Positions 1-7,711 of a DNA stretch of 54,506 nt are shown in pieces. Position 1 is the first letter of the stretch. Each line of letters opens with the position of its first letter. Source of the stretch: Allorhodopirellula solitaria (lineage in GTDB: Bacteria; Planctomycetota; Planctomycetia; Pirellulales; Pirellulaceae); NCBI RefSeq assembly GCF_007859855.1, contig NZ_SJPK01000016.1, positions 1 through 54,506 on the forward strand, written 5' to 3'. The position numbers were made by a program, and so were the translations under genes. A model generated the notes under the pieces. The model worked only from the letters and a program-made list of their open reading frames with translations. It was not told the origin of the DNA and searched no databases.

Positions 1-26
1 TCGGCCAGCGCTGTTACTCTGTCCAT
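1..26 (-). CDS. possible 5' end of an off-window gene
   Basis: An ATG on the minus strand at 26-24 opens a frame reading MDRVTALA before it leaves the window. A GGAG ribosome-binding sequence lies 8 bases upstream, which is the main reason to call it. Only eight residues are visible, so no function can be proposed and the start could be accidental. Confidence 0.3.
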
Positions 27-123
27 GCGGAAACTCCGTTCTCCGAGGTGACGAGGTTGTAATTCAAGTCACTTTATGAACGGTTTTCCGCTTTTTTTAT
101 AGATCAATCCTTAACTTGATGCC

Positions 124-353
124 TATGCGGTCAGCGCAGCGCCACCTACGGTGGTTCGTTGGCCGTGGAACGTCGACCCCGAAGTGGGTCGCAGATTCTC
201 TCATGAACGTTCTTCAACCCCATTCGGGGTTGGTTCTTGCGTCTCGCGACGTATCCGGTGGTGTTCGCTTGCGCTCAAACCACCGGCTATTTACTTCAAC
301 GCCTTCGGCGTAGGGAACTTGTAGTGAATCAATAGCCCGCCATCGTTCACTAC
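124..353 (+). repeat. multi-hairpin intergenic repeat, long copy A
   Basis: This non-coding stretch is built of successive inverted repeats: CCAC/GTGG (142-154), CGACCC/GGGTCG (174-191), CAACCCC/GGGGTTG around an ATTC loop (215-232), CCGGTGGT/ACCACCGG (255-286), ACGCC/GGCGT around TTC (299-311) and GTAGTGAA/TTCACTAC (321-353). The first four reappear in the same order near 53846-54008, with conserved loops such as CGAAGT and ATTC. Positions 249-292 are nearly identical to 40098-40140 and to the complement of 49039-49082. The last arm overlaps the stop codon of the MnmD-like gene. It may be a structured RNA, a mobile palindromic element or a terminator-like spacer; the sequence does not decide this. 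Confidence 0.8.
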
Positions 354-1138
354 GCCCCCGCGTCGAGCGAGGCATCAGATCGACGCTTGATCGCAATCAA
401 CACCTCTCGTTTGCCATCGGCGGGTCCTGCTACCCGCTGGACCTCGAAGCCGACCGCGGCCATGCGTCGACGGACGTCTCCCTTGACGCAGTAGGTGACC
501 AACCGACCGCCCGACCGCAGACAGCGAATCACATCGCCAAAGACAGTTTCGGACCAAAGGTCTGGGTTGGATGCAGGGTCGAAGGGGTCGAAATAGACGG
601 TGTCGAAGGCATCTCCAGCGGCGGTGGCCAGCCATTCTCTAGCGTCGGTCCAGACAACCTCCACGCGCCGCTCCGCATCCACATGCCAATGCAACGACCG
701 AGCTTGCTTCGGCCCTGGCTCTGGCGGCAGGCGATCGGCCGAGGCTGCCCAGCGATGCAGGAACTGATCAGCAAGGCCAGTGTTCACTAGGCCTTGCCCA
801 AGCTCCAGGTGCCGCAGAACCTCGACGGGCAGGGCGGAATTTTCCAGGGCCAGATAGTGCAGTGGACGGCTCGCTGAAATCACTCGGTCGAGCGTCCGCA
901 GCATCGCGAGACCGGTCCCGAAACCGACTTCGAGCACCGACCGCGGCCAAAACGGTGGGGGACCGTCGAAGCCACCGTTTCGCAGGTAAACGTGATCGCA
1001 TTCTGAGGCTGCCCCACATCCACTGTGAAACGATAAATCGTCATCGCGGCGAACGAGCGTACGGCTGCCATCGTCCGTCGTTTCCACCAGATACGCGTTG
1101 CCAGCGATGGGAATGCGCTGACGGATGGGGTGGCTCAT
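350..1138 (-). CDS. mnmD: MnmD-like tRNA wobble-uridine methyltransferase
   Basis: A 262-residue SAM-dependent methyltransferase of the MnmC N-terminal (DUF752) type, expected to methylate 5-aminomethyl-2-thiouridine at the tRNA wobble position. The glycine-rich SAM loop is VLEVGFGTGLAML. The family signature is clear in the second half: FDPFDPASNPDLWS, then GGRLVTYCVKGDVRRR, then a C-terminal GKREVL. The FAD-dependent oxidoreductase half of bifunctional MnmC is absent, so this is a stand-alone methyltransferase. The ATG at 1138 is the first in frame and lacks a clear ribosome-binding site. It is 70 bases downstream of the PEP-CTERM gene on the same strand. Its stop codon lies in an inverted repeat of the intergenic element. 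Confidence 0.75.
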   Translation of the reverse strand: MSHPIRQRIPIAGNAYLVETTDDGSRTLVRRDDDLSFHSGCGAASECDHVYLRNGGFDGPPPFWPRSVLEVGFGTGLAMLRTLDRVISASRPLHYLALENSALPVEVLRHLELGQGLVNTGLADQFLHRWAASADRLPPEPGPKQARSLHWHVDAERRVEVVWTDAREWLATAAGDAFDTVYFDPFDPASNPDLWSETVFGDVIRCLRSGGRLVTYCVKGDVRRRMAAVGFEVQRVAGPADGKREVLIAIKRRSDASLDAGA

Positions 1139-1208
1139 CGTTTCGACCCGAGATACCTGCCAAGCGGCCGGCCGTTTTCATCGAGGCCGGAAGGTCGCTC
1201 CGGGGAGC

Positions 1209-2165
1209 TTAGCTCCGCTGTTTGCGACGACGACGGTAGCTGACGCCACAAAAACCCGAAATTGCCAAGCCCAACAGGAGGGTGGAAGAAGGCTCAGGAA
1301 CTGCAGTCGGAGTGATGTTGGGGTCAAAGTTCGGTCCGTGGATCTCACCACCTGACTGGGTAACTGTGGCTGCGAAAACCGCACCCTCGGTTGAGGCCGC
1401 GACATCGACGTCAGCCAACGGGGCGAGCGTGGCACCTGGCACCGACGTGGCGAGCCTGACATCGGTGGCGTTGTAGTAGTTCCAAATCGTCTTCGCCTTG
1501 AAAGCTTCGTCGTTCAGTTCACTCCCCACAACATTGGCAGTGAAGTCGACCGTCGTGTCGGCGACATTGATCACAATGGCGCTGGCGGCAGCGGCGTTGT
1601 TGAACTGAATACTTTGGATCTGGTCAACTCGTGCACCGGCTGGAATCTCGAAAACTGCAATCCCATCGGGAGCTGTCGAAATTGAAAAAACATCGAAAAT
1701 AACTGGACCGGGAGGCCCCGCCGTGAACGATGCGCTGCTGTTGGCTGTCATTCCTGCGAGCGACTGTGATGTCGAGTTCAGCTCACGAGTCAATGTCGCA
1801 AGCGTTTGTTCGATACCGGCGTTGGTGATCGTGCTGCCGCCGGGCCCATTTTGAAGAGCGCCGGAGACATTGGTGGTGTCGTTGATCACGAAATTACCGA
1901 CGCTGTTGTCAGTCGCGCCAGACTGAATGTCCCCGACCACTGCCAGCGACACATCACCGGCTTGGATGAACGAATCGGAATTCGTTCCCACAATCACGGA
2001 TCCTGTCGTGTTTCCTCCGACAAATCCTGAACCTTCAATCTCGATATTGCTGTTGTAGTCACCCAGTGAAACCATGGTGAACTGATTAAACAAAGCCGCG
2101 TGCAGTTGGCTCGAACTCAGCAGGAAGACGAGCAGAGGAGCGGCGAGGCGAACGATGGGGCGCAT
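1209..2165 (-). CDS. PEP-CTERM protein with choice-of-anchor-A domain
   Basis: A secreted protein of 318 residues. The start at 2165 is chosen because MRPIVRLAAPLLVFLLSSS begins a normal signal peptide and AAGGA lies just upstream. An upstream in-frame codon (2237) would add 24 residues before the signal peptide. The body is a low-complexity beta-rich choice-of-anchor-A domain (FNQFTMVSLGDYNSNIEIEG near the N terminus). The C terminus has the PEP-CTERM tripartite signal: VPEPS, a hydrophobic helix (TLLLGLAISGFCGVSY) and an RRRRK tail. Known biology of this signal is export, then processing by an exosortase/archaeosortase-type enzyme and surface attachment. No sortase gene is in the window. 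Ligand and role are unknown. Confidence 0.85.
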   Translation of the reverse strand: MRPIVRLAAPLLVFLLSSSQLHAALFNQFTMVSLGDYNSNIEIEGSGFVGGNTTGSVIVGTNSDSFIQAGDVSLAVVGDIQSGATDNSVGNFVINDTTNVSGALQNGPGGSTITNAGIEQTLATLTRELNSTSQSLAGMTANSSASFTAGPPGPVIFDVFSISTAPDGIAVFEIPAGARVDQIQSIQFNNAAAASAIVINVADTTVDFTANVVGSELNDEAFKAKTIWNYYNATDVRLATSVPGATLAPLADVDVAASTEGAVFAATVTQSGGEIHGPNFDPNITPTAVPEPSSTLLLGLAISGFCGVSYRRRRKQRS

Positions 2166-2196
2166 ATACTTATGTTCCTTGGAGTGATTCAGTGTA

Positions 2197-2227
2197 GATA
2201 AACTAGTCACCGAGTCGGTGGTGTCAA
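2197..2227 (-). promoter_or_regulatory. candidate promoter with palindrome in a long spacer
   Basis: On the minus strand a perfect -35 hexamer TTGACA (2227-2222) is followed, 19 bases later, by TTTATC (2202-2197), about 32 bases before the PEP-CTERM start. The spacer contains the interrupted palindrome CACCGAGTCGGTG (2208-2220). A dyad inside an over-long 19-base spacer is the layout of MerR-type promoters. The -10 match is weak, so this is an inference from sequence only. Confidence 0.4.
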
Positions 2228-2287
2228 GAAACCACACGGAACCAATCGGAAGAAACGGGCCCCGCCCACCCCAAACGAGGGAAGCAA

Positions 2288-2746
2288 CTACCCTCTTGGG
2301 TCGGATGTGGATTGATAATGACGCATGGAGGGCAAGGCGACTCCCCGCTTAGCGGCTTCATAGCGAAGGGCGCGTTCGAAGTAGGGGAACGCGTAGCGGG
2401 GGTTGCGATGCAGTGCATACTTCTCAATCGCGATGACCAAGCGGGCCTCGAGCTTCTTTTGGTCGACAAGTTTGGCGACGTGGCGTAGATAGTCTGCCTG
2501 AACGGTGGTGGTCGCATGCAACCGATTGATCAACTGCTCCTCGAGCGTCGCGACGGGCGATTCGCTACCCGCCATACTGCGGGCGACCGTGATTTGGGCG
2601 GACGCGGTGTCCACCAGCAGGAAACTGGCCGCGAAGCTGGCACCGACGAGGAGTACTCGCAGCGATAAGGACATTTTCAATGATGGGAGCATGTGGGCCG
2701 ACGGCGACACGAACGTGCCGGTGTGGGTTTTTCTCAGTGGGGGCAT
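2288..2746 (-). CDS. small secreted protein of unknown function
   Basis: A 152-residue protein with no recognised domain. The ATG at 2746 is preferred over the longer frame because AGGAG lies about 8 bases upstream; later ATGs at 2692 and 2674 are possible. A long basic n-region is followed by a hydrophobic stretch (LRVLLVGASFAASFLLV) and a signal-peptidase-like DTASAQ. The mature part is alpha-helical and charged (EEQLINRLHATTTVQADYLR, then VDQKKLEARLVIAIEKYAL), so it is probably periplasmic. A pair of 12-bp repeats and the terminator of the upstream BBP7 gene lie 70-140 bases upstream, which suggests its own promoter. Confidence 0.65.
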   Translation of the reverse strand: MPPLRKTHTGTFVSPSAHMLPSLKMSLSLRVLLVGASFAASFLLVDTASAQITVARSMAGSESPVATLEEQLINRLHATTTVQADYLRHVAKLVDQKKLEARLVIAIEKYALHRNPRYAFPYFERALRYEAAKRGVALPSMRHYQSTSDPRG

Positions 2747-2816
2747 CGTCGATCTCCTGCGAGTATTCGGTGGATTTCGAAAAACGGCATGAGGCGTTGC
2801 TAACAAATTCGTCGCC

Positions 2817-2849
2817 GTTGTGGCAACTGCCAATGCAGTTGTGGCAACT
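2817..2849 (-). promoter_or_regulatory. paired 12-bp operator-like repeats
   Basis: The sequence AGTTGCCACAAC (minus strand) occurs exactly twice, at 2817-2828 and 2838-2849. The 21-bp centre spacing equals two helical turns. Each copy is partly self-complementary (GTTG/CAAC around three bases). The pair lies between the BBP7 terminator and the start of the small secreted gene at 2746. A cooperative regulator binding site is plausible; no regulator is identified. Confidence 0.4.
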
Positions 2850-2851
2850 AC

Positions 2852-2886
2852 TAAAAAAAGCGTGGTGGGTCTGTACCCACCACGCT
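2852..2886 (-). terminator. rho-independent terminator of the BBP7 gene
   Basis: Read on the minus strand, the perfect 12-bp inverted repeat AGCGTGGTGGGT/ACCCACCACGCT (2859-2886, four-base loop) is followed directly by seven T. It lies 120 bases past the stop codon of the BBP7 gene at 3006. Confidence 0.9.
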
Positions 2887-3005
2887 TGACGAAGTATCCA
2901 TTCGATTGTCGAGAGCCGAGCGAAAACCGTCTCGGTGTTCCGGACTTTTTTGAGCCGGATTTCACCCGGCAAAACCTTCTCACACGGGTTTGGGTTCGGC
3001 TCGCT

Positions 3006-4526
3006 CTAGAACTGGATGACGCAGCCCAAGTCGACGCCGTGGACGAACAGCGAATCGGTCTCTAGCCCTTGGAACGCTGGGCGTTGTGGCGGCTGGACGA
3101 CACCGGCACCATCACCCACCAGGTAGCTGGAGTTGATGCTACGATTCAAGTTGTCGCCAGCCATCAGCACGTCATTCCACATCAGGAACGTGTAGCCGAC
3201 CGAGAAGCGAATGTTCTCACGAACCCGGTAAGCGAGCTTGAGGTTGGCTTCGGGAGCGAACGTGAAGCTATCTCGGCTGATGGACGCCTGATCGGAGGGG
3301 CTGAAAATGCCTCCCTCTTGGACGCCGGCGGGAGCTGGCAGGGTGCGTGAACTCGCGTTGGTCAGGGTTTGGTCCATGTTACCCAAGTGAACCTTGGTCA
3401 ACGCTGAGAGCGTCCAAGCACCACGACCGACGGTCGTCAAGAAACCGATTTGGCCGCCATAGAACTCGTTGCTGGCGGTGTAGCTATCAAAGTAGCTGAA
3501 CCGGTTGCCTTGCCCCGGCCCCACTTCCACTTGCGTCGTCGTGGCGCTCAAGGACAGATCGTCTTCGATGTTGAAGTGCGAGAAACCGCCGATGAAGTCG
3601 CTGCGGTAGCCGTTACCACCAAGCAATCGGAGACGTCCATAGGCTTCTGCCGCATAGACTGAGAACGAGGATTTCGCCGAGACACTGCCGGTGAAGTCAC
3701 TGTCGCCAGCGCCGATGCCGTCGGCATAAGCGATGCGAATCGCATTCTCCGCTCCGGTACTGAGATCGGTATCGTAGAACGGGATGCCAATCGAACCATT
3801 CGTGCCATCGCCCCCCTGGGAGAAGCTGTCACTGTCTTGGCCGAGCATCCAAAAGCGTCCGCCCACACCAAAATCATCGCTGAGCATGAAACCGCCGTCG
3901 ACTCGGAACCCCGCTTGGAGGTTCCCTCCGAACGCGTCATTGCCGCCATAGGCAACCGACGCGCCCTGGTCGAGTTCAGGCAGAGTGCCCGCGGCCGAGG
4001 TGCTGACCAGAGGCACCGAGGAACGCACCTGGGGGAACCACAGCAACGCTTCGAGCGTGAGCCAGTGGCCGGTCTCGCAGGCCATGCTGCGAGCAGGTCG
4101 GCAAGACTCCGCGTAGGTCGGCCCACACGAACCATCGCTGCAGCCGCCTTGGCCCGACGCGTATGCGTAAGACCCGGTATCCATCACAACACCGCTGCCG
4201 AAGTCTTGCGGATATCCCTCGTGTTGAGGGTAGACTTCGTGTTCATAGCTCGGCTGTGAGTCGCCTACGAAGGCTACCGGCTCGACAGTGTTCAAAGCCG
4301 AATCGGCTTCGTCGACGTAGTCACTCTCGCTGACGGTGCCCGCGGCATTGCCGTTGGCGCCGTCTTCGTACAGGCCACCGATGTATTCGGAAGTCTCAGC
4401 GAAGTAGGCGTCTTCGCCATACTCGCTGATGTAGCCATTGTCAGCAGCAGTTGCCGCGGTCGTACCAGCCGACAGCATCGCTGCCAACGTCAACATCTTC
4501 CATTTAGTATTCATATTTTTCTTCAT
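3006..4526 (-). CDS. BBP7 family outer-membrane beta-barrel protein
   Basis: A protein of about 506 residues with a signal peptide (MKKNMNTKWKMLTLAAMLSA, cleavage near ATAADN). An acidic, low-complexity linker of about 130 residues and a Cys-rich patch (GGCSDGSCGPTYAESC) come next. From about residue 155 the BBP7 domain begins with ETGHWLTLEALLWF and runs to the end. It has the alternating aromatic strands of a beta-barrel and ends in an aromatic residue (GCVIQF), as outer-membrane barrels do. BBP7 proteins are a planctomycete-specific expansion of unknown function. ATG 4526 fits the signal peptide; 4514 is the alternative. The gene ends in a strong terminator and seems monocistronic. Confidence 0.85.
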   Translation of the reverse strand: MKKNMNTKWKMLTLAAMLSAGTTAATAADNGYISEYGEDAYFAETSEYIGGLYEDGANGNAAGTVSESDYVDEADSALNTVEPVAFVGDSQPSYEHEVYPQHEGYPQDFGSGVVMDTGSYAYASGQGGCSDGSCGPTYAESCRPARSMACETGHWLTLEALLWFPQVRSSVPLVSTSAAGTLPELDQGASVAYGGNDAFGGNLQAGFRVDGGFMLSDDFGVGGRFWMLGQDSDSFSQGGDGTNGSIGIPFYDTDLSTGAENAIRIAYADGIGAGDSDFTGSVSAKSSFSVYAAEAYGRLRLLGGNGYRSDFIGGFSHFNIEDDLSLSATTTQVEVGPGQGNRFSYFDSYTASNEFYGGQIGFLTTVGRGAWTLSALTKVHLGNMDQTLTNASSRTLPAPAGVQEGGIFSPSDQASISRDSFTFAPEANLKLAYRVRENIRFSVGYTFLMWNDVLMAGDNLNRSINSSYLVGDGAGVVQPPQRPAFQGLETDSLFVHGVDLGCVIQF

Positions 4527-4824
4527 TAGGATTCTCGTGTAGTCCGGGAACACGGGATTGATCTGCATAATGAAATCGACCATATCCACCGGACTATTCA
4601 GAGCGAACGGAGCGGTAGGAAAAGAAAACGCAAACCACCCATTTTCACACCCGCCGGTAGATCATCTTGCCTATCCCACCAGGAATCGGGCTAAAATGGC
4701 CTTTCGCAGCGATTGCACCTCGTCGAAGCCGTCGGTTTGTGCGTAAAACGAGCGCCCGTCCGATCAGTTGCCGCCGAATTCTGCTAAATTTTTCTGCTGT
4801 ATTCCCGCTGTCTCCCCAAAGTTC
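4527..4824. other. divergent intergenic region, BBP7/secA
   Basis: It holds the promoters of the divergent BBP7 and secA genes. No ribosome-binding site is seen before the secA ATG at 4825 and no clear -35/-10 pair was found. An in-frame extension back to 4768 is possible, but it reads Cys/Phe-rich and unlike SecA. Confidence 0.5.
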
Positions 4825-7026
4825 ATGTCCGATTCCACTGCCTCCCGTTCTGAATCTTCTGAGAATCCAGATCCGGCTGCGCCCTCAGCCCCCCCCCAGG
4901 AGCCAGCGGTGGACTCTCCGGCGGCGACCGGACCGCCCGACTTGGCGGCTGCGGCCGAGCTGGCCGCTGCGGCCGACAACGGTCCAGACGCCTTGAGTCC
5001 CGATGCGGCTGCTCAGGCGTCATCGAGTCCGGCTGCGCCTGACGTCGCCAATGAGCGTCGTTCGGGGGACCCGAGTGCGCGGGCGACCTCGTTCTTGTCG
5101 GCCCGGAATTTGCGCCCGCGGATGGTGCGTTGGCGGCGGCAACTCGCTCGCGTCAACGCATTCGAGCCGATCCTGCGAGAGGAATCCGACGCCGACATCC
5201 GCAAGCGTTCCCTGGCGCTGCGGTACCGGGCGATGGCGGGCGAAAAACTCGGCACACTATTGCCCGAGGGCTATGCGTTGTGTCGCGAAGCCGGACGACG
5301 GGCTCTGTCGATGCGGCACTACGACGTTCAGATCGTCGGCGGGATCGGACTCTACGAAGGGCACATCACCGAGATGCAAACCGGGGAAGGGAAAACCCTG
5401 ACCGCGACGCTGCCGCTGTATCTGCATTCACTCGTCGGCAAAGGTGCCCACCTCGCCACGGTCAACGACTATCTCGCCAAGCGGGATGCCGAGTGGATGA
5501 TGCCGCTCTTTGAGATGCTCGGCGTGAGCGTCGGGATCATCCAAACCGAAGACGACCAGGGCAGTCGGCGGAAGAGCTACGGCGCGGCGATCACTTACGG
5601 GACGGCAAAGGAGTTTGGTTTTGACTTTCTCCGTGACCGCTTGCTGCTGCGCGCCCAAAACCGCATCCAAACCGAAATGCTTGGCGGCGGCGACGGTGGG
5701 TTCTCCGATTCGGGCGACCAAGTCGTGATGAGAGGCATGCATTTTTGCCTCGTCGATGAAGCTGACAGTATTCTGATCGATGAAGCCCGGACCCCACTGA
5801 TCATCGGGAGCATCGAAGACAACGTTCGCGACCAAGTCGTCGAGACCTATCGCTGGGCGTCGGAAAATGCCCCCAGTTTTGAGATCGACGAGCACTTTGA
5901 AATCGACGACGACACCAAGAAGTATGAGCTTACCGCTCGAGGGCGCAGTCGCGTGCGATCCTTGCCCAAGAACGACTTGGTTCGCACCATGGGTCTGGTC
6001 GATCTTTACGAATACATCGAGCGATCGGTGAAGGTCCATCGGGAGTTCCTACTCAACCGTCAGTACGTGATCCGGCCGAGCGAGAAGGATCCGAACGTGG
6101 ACGAAATCGTGATCGTTGACGAGTTCACCGGGCGACTGGCCGAGGGTCGGAAATGGCGTGACGGTATCCACCAGGCCATTGAGTCCAAAGAGGGATTGGA
6201 GATCAGTGTGCCGACCGGACAAGCGGCACGGATCACGGTCCAAGATCTCTTTCTTCGCTACCCTCACCTGGCTGGGATGACGGGGACGGCCGCGACCAGC
6301 GCCAGCGAAATGCGGCGGATCTACCGCACACCGGTGGTGCGAGTTCCCACCAACCGCCCGCCGCAACGCAAGCAGTTACCGCCGCGGGTGTTTGGCACCT
6401 TGGATTCCAAGTTCGAGGCGATCGCCCGAGAGGTTGCCGACATCCATGCGTCGGGGCGACCGGTGTTGATCGGGACGCGGTCGATCGACAAAAGTGTGCT
6501 GCTGTCGAAACTGCTCGACGAACTGGGGATTGAACACGAGGTGCTCAATGCGAACAACGTGGAGCGGGAAGCTGAAATCGTCGCCGCTGCCGGGGGCATT
6601 GGACGCGTCACCGTAGCGACCAACATGGCGGGCCGGGGAACCGACATCAAACTCGCCGACGAAGTCGAGAGTCTCGGCGGGATGCATGTGATCTGCACCG
6701 AACTGCACGATGCTGCCCGGATTGACCGCCAATTGATTGGACGCTGTGGCCGCCAAGGAGACCGGGGTTCCTATCGTCAATACCTCTCGCTCGACGACGA
6801 TATCCTCAAAGGGGGTTTCGGCGTGGGCCGATCCGATAAACTGAAATCGCGTGGTGCCGCCAACACCGGCAGCGCCGATCGTCTGGCCACGACCTTCACA
6901 CGAGCTCAGCGAAAGGTGGAACGCAAGCACTTTCGTGACCGCATGGTGATGATGCACGGTGAGAAGGACCGCAAGAAAATGCAGCGCGAAATGGGCCAGG
7001 ATCCATATCTCGATACACCGGACTGA
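4825..7026 (+). CDS. secA: SecA-like preprotein translocase ATPase, C-terminally shortened
   Basis: A 733-residue SecA motor. Residues 1-90 are Ala/Pro/Ser-rich and probably disordered. The nucleotide-binding core is intact: MQTGEGKT (Walker A, Lys190), DEAD box at 311-314 followed by SILIDEARTPLI, then EFTGRLAEGRKWRDGIHQA in the preprotein cross-linking domain, TNMAGRGTDI, and GRCGRQGDRGSYRQYLSLDD in NBD2. The sequence stops soon after the start of the long scaffold helix (RAQRKVERKHF). It therefore lacks the rest of the helical scaffold, the wing domain and the zinc-binding tail found in SecA of about 900 residues. The stop is a normal TGA with no sign of a frameshift. It could be a second, specialised SecA, or an unusual housekeeping copy. 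pgsA follows 85 bases later. Confidence 0.85.
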   Translation: MSDSTASRSESSENPDPAAPSAPPQEPAVDSPAATGPPDLAAAAELAAAADNGPDALSPDAAAQASSSPAAPDVANERRSGDPSARATSFLSARNLRPRMVRWRRQLARVNAFEPILREESDADIRKRSLALRYRAMAGEKLGTLLPEGYALCREAGRRALSMRHYDVQIVGGIGLYEGHITEMQTGEGKTLTATLPLYLHSLVGKGAHLATVNDYLAKRDAEWMMPLFEMLGVSVGIIQTEDDQGSRRKSYGAAITYGTAKEFGFDFLRDRLLLRAQNRIQTEMLGGGDGGFSDSGDQVVMRGMHFCLVDEADSILIDEARTPLIIGSIEDNVRDQVVETYRWASENAPSFEIDEHFEIDDDTKKYELTARGRSRVRSLPKNDLVRTMGLVDLYEYIERSVKVHREFLLNRQYVIRPSEKDPNVDEIVIVDEFTGRLAEGRKWRDGIHQAIESKEGLEISVPTGQAARITVQDLFLRYPHLAGMTGTAATSASEMRRIYRTPVVRVPTNRPPQRKQLPPRVFGTLDSKFEAIAREVADIHASGRPVLIGTRSIDKSVLLSKLLDELGIEHEVLNANNVEREAEIVAAAGGIGRVTVATNMAGRGTDIKLADEVESLGGMHVICTELHDAARIDRQLIGRCGRQGDRGSYRQYLSLDDDILKGGFGVGRSDKLKSRGAANTGSADRLATTFTRAQRKVERKHFRDRMVMMHGEKDRKKMQREMGQDPYLDTPD

Positions 7027-7111
7027 TTGGCGGGAGCCCCTGTGTGGGATAAGTTAAGCCCCACCGACCGTTGGAAATCATTTCTCCATTCCCCACTCAG
7101 TGATCCCAGCT

Positions 7112-7711
7112 ATGGCGAATCCATCGATCTACAACGTGCCCAATGCGCTGACCGCGGTGCGGTTTGCGTTGGCGATCGCCGTTGTGGCGCTCATCCCCCT
7201 CGAGGAATTCTGGGCCGCATTGGTCGTCTTTCTAGTCGCGGTCTCCACTGACTGGATGGACGGTTATTGGGCGCGGAAGTACGGACAGGTCACGAAGCTC
7301 GGACGAATCTTTGATCCATTCGTGGACAAGATCATTATCTGCGGGACTTTCATTGCACTCGTCGGCGTCCCCGGCAGTCCCGTCAAACCCTGGATGGCCA
7401 CCATCGTCGTCGCCCGTGAGTTGCTGGTGACGAGTTTGCGAGGAATCATCGAGGGCGCCGGGGGCGATTTCTCAGCCCGCTGGTTGGGCAAGTGGAAGAT
7501 GGTCGTGCAGTGCGCCGCCGTGGTCGCCGCGATGCTGAGCTTGGCCCTTGACCCCACACCAAATTGGTTGCCCCTGACAACCCAAGTGCTGCTCTGGGGC
7601 GCCATTTTGATAACCGTCTACTCCGGTGCCGAGTACACCCTGATCGCCGGGCGCGTGATGCAGACGGATCCGCAAACGCCCGTTGATCGAGAAGAGCTCG
7701 ATGCAAGCTGA
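7112..7711 (+). CDS. pgsA: CDP-diacylglycerol-glycerol-3-phosphate 3-phosphatidyltransferase
   Basis: A 199-residue integral membrane enzyme that makes phosphatidylglycerol phosphate from CDP-diacylglycerol and glycerol 3-phosphate. The CDP-alcohol phosphotransferase signature is complete: Asp47, Asp50-Gly51, Ala54-Arg55, Gly64, Asp68 and Asp72. A PNALTAVRF N-terminal segment typical of PgsA precedes it, and four or more hydrophobic helices follow. The ATG at 7112 is preferred to a GTG 12 bases upstream because MANPSIYNVPNALT matches the family start. Its end overlaps the start of the CPBP protease gene by 11 bases, so the two are probably co-translated. Confidence 0.9.
   Translation: MANPSIYNVPNALTAVRFALAIAVVALIPLEEFWAALVVFLVAVSTDWMDGYWARKYGQVTKLGRIFDPFVDKIIICGTFIALVGVPGSPVKPWMATIVVARELLVTSLRGIIEGAGGDFSARWLGKWKMVVQCAAVVAAMLSLALDPTPNWLPLTTQVLLWGAILITVYSGAEYTLIAGRVMQTDPQTPVDREELDAS

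Noticed and set aside
75-102. CGG/CCG around TTTT followed by seven T as a plus-strand terminator
   Set aside because: The stem is only three base pairs, too short to support the call.
1168-1190. CCGGCC/GGCCGG hairpin between the PEP-CTERM and MnmD-like genes
   Set aside because: Six base pairs with an 11-base loop and no T-run; likely by chance in GC-rich DNA.
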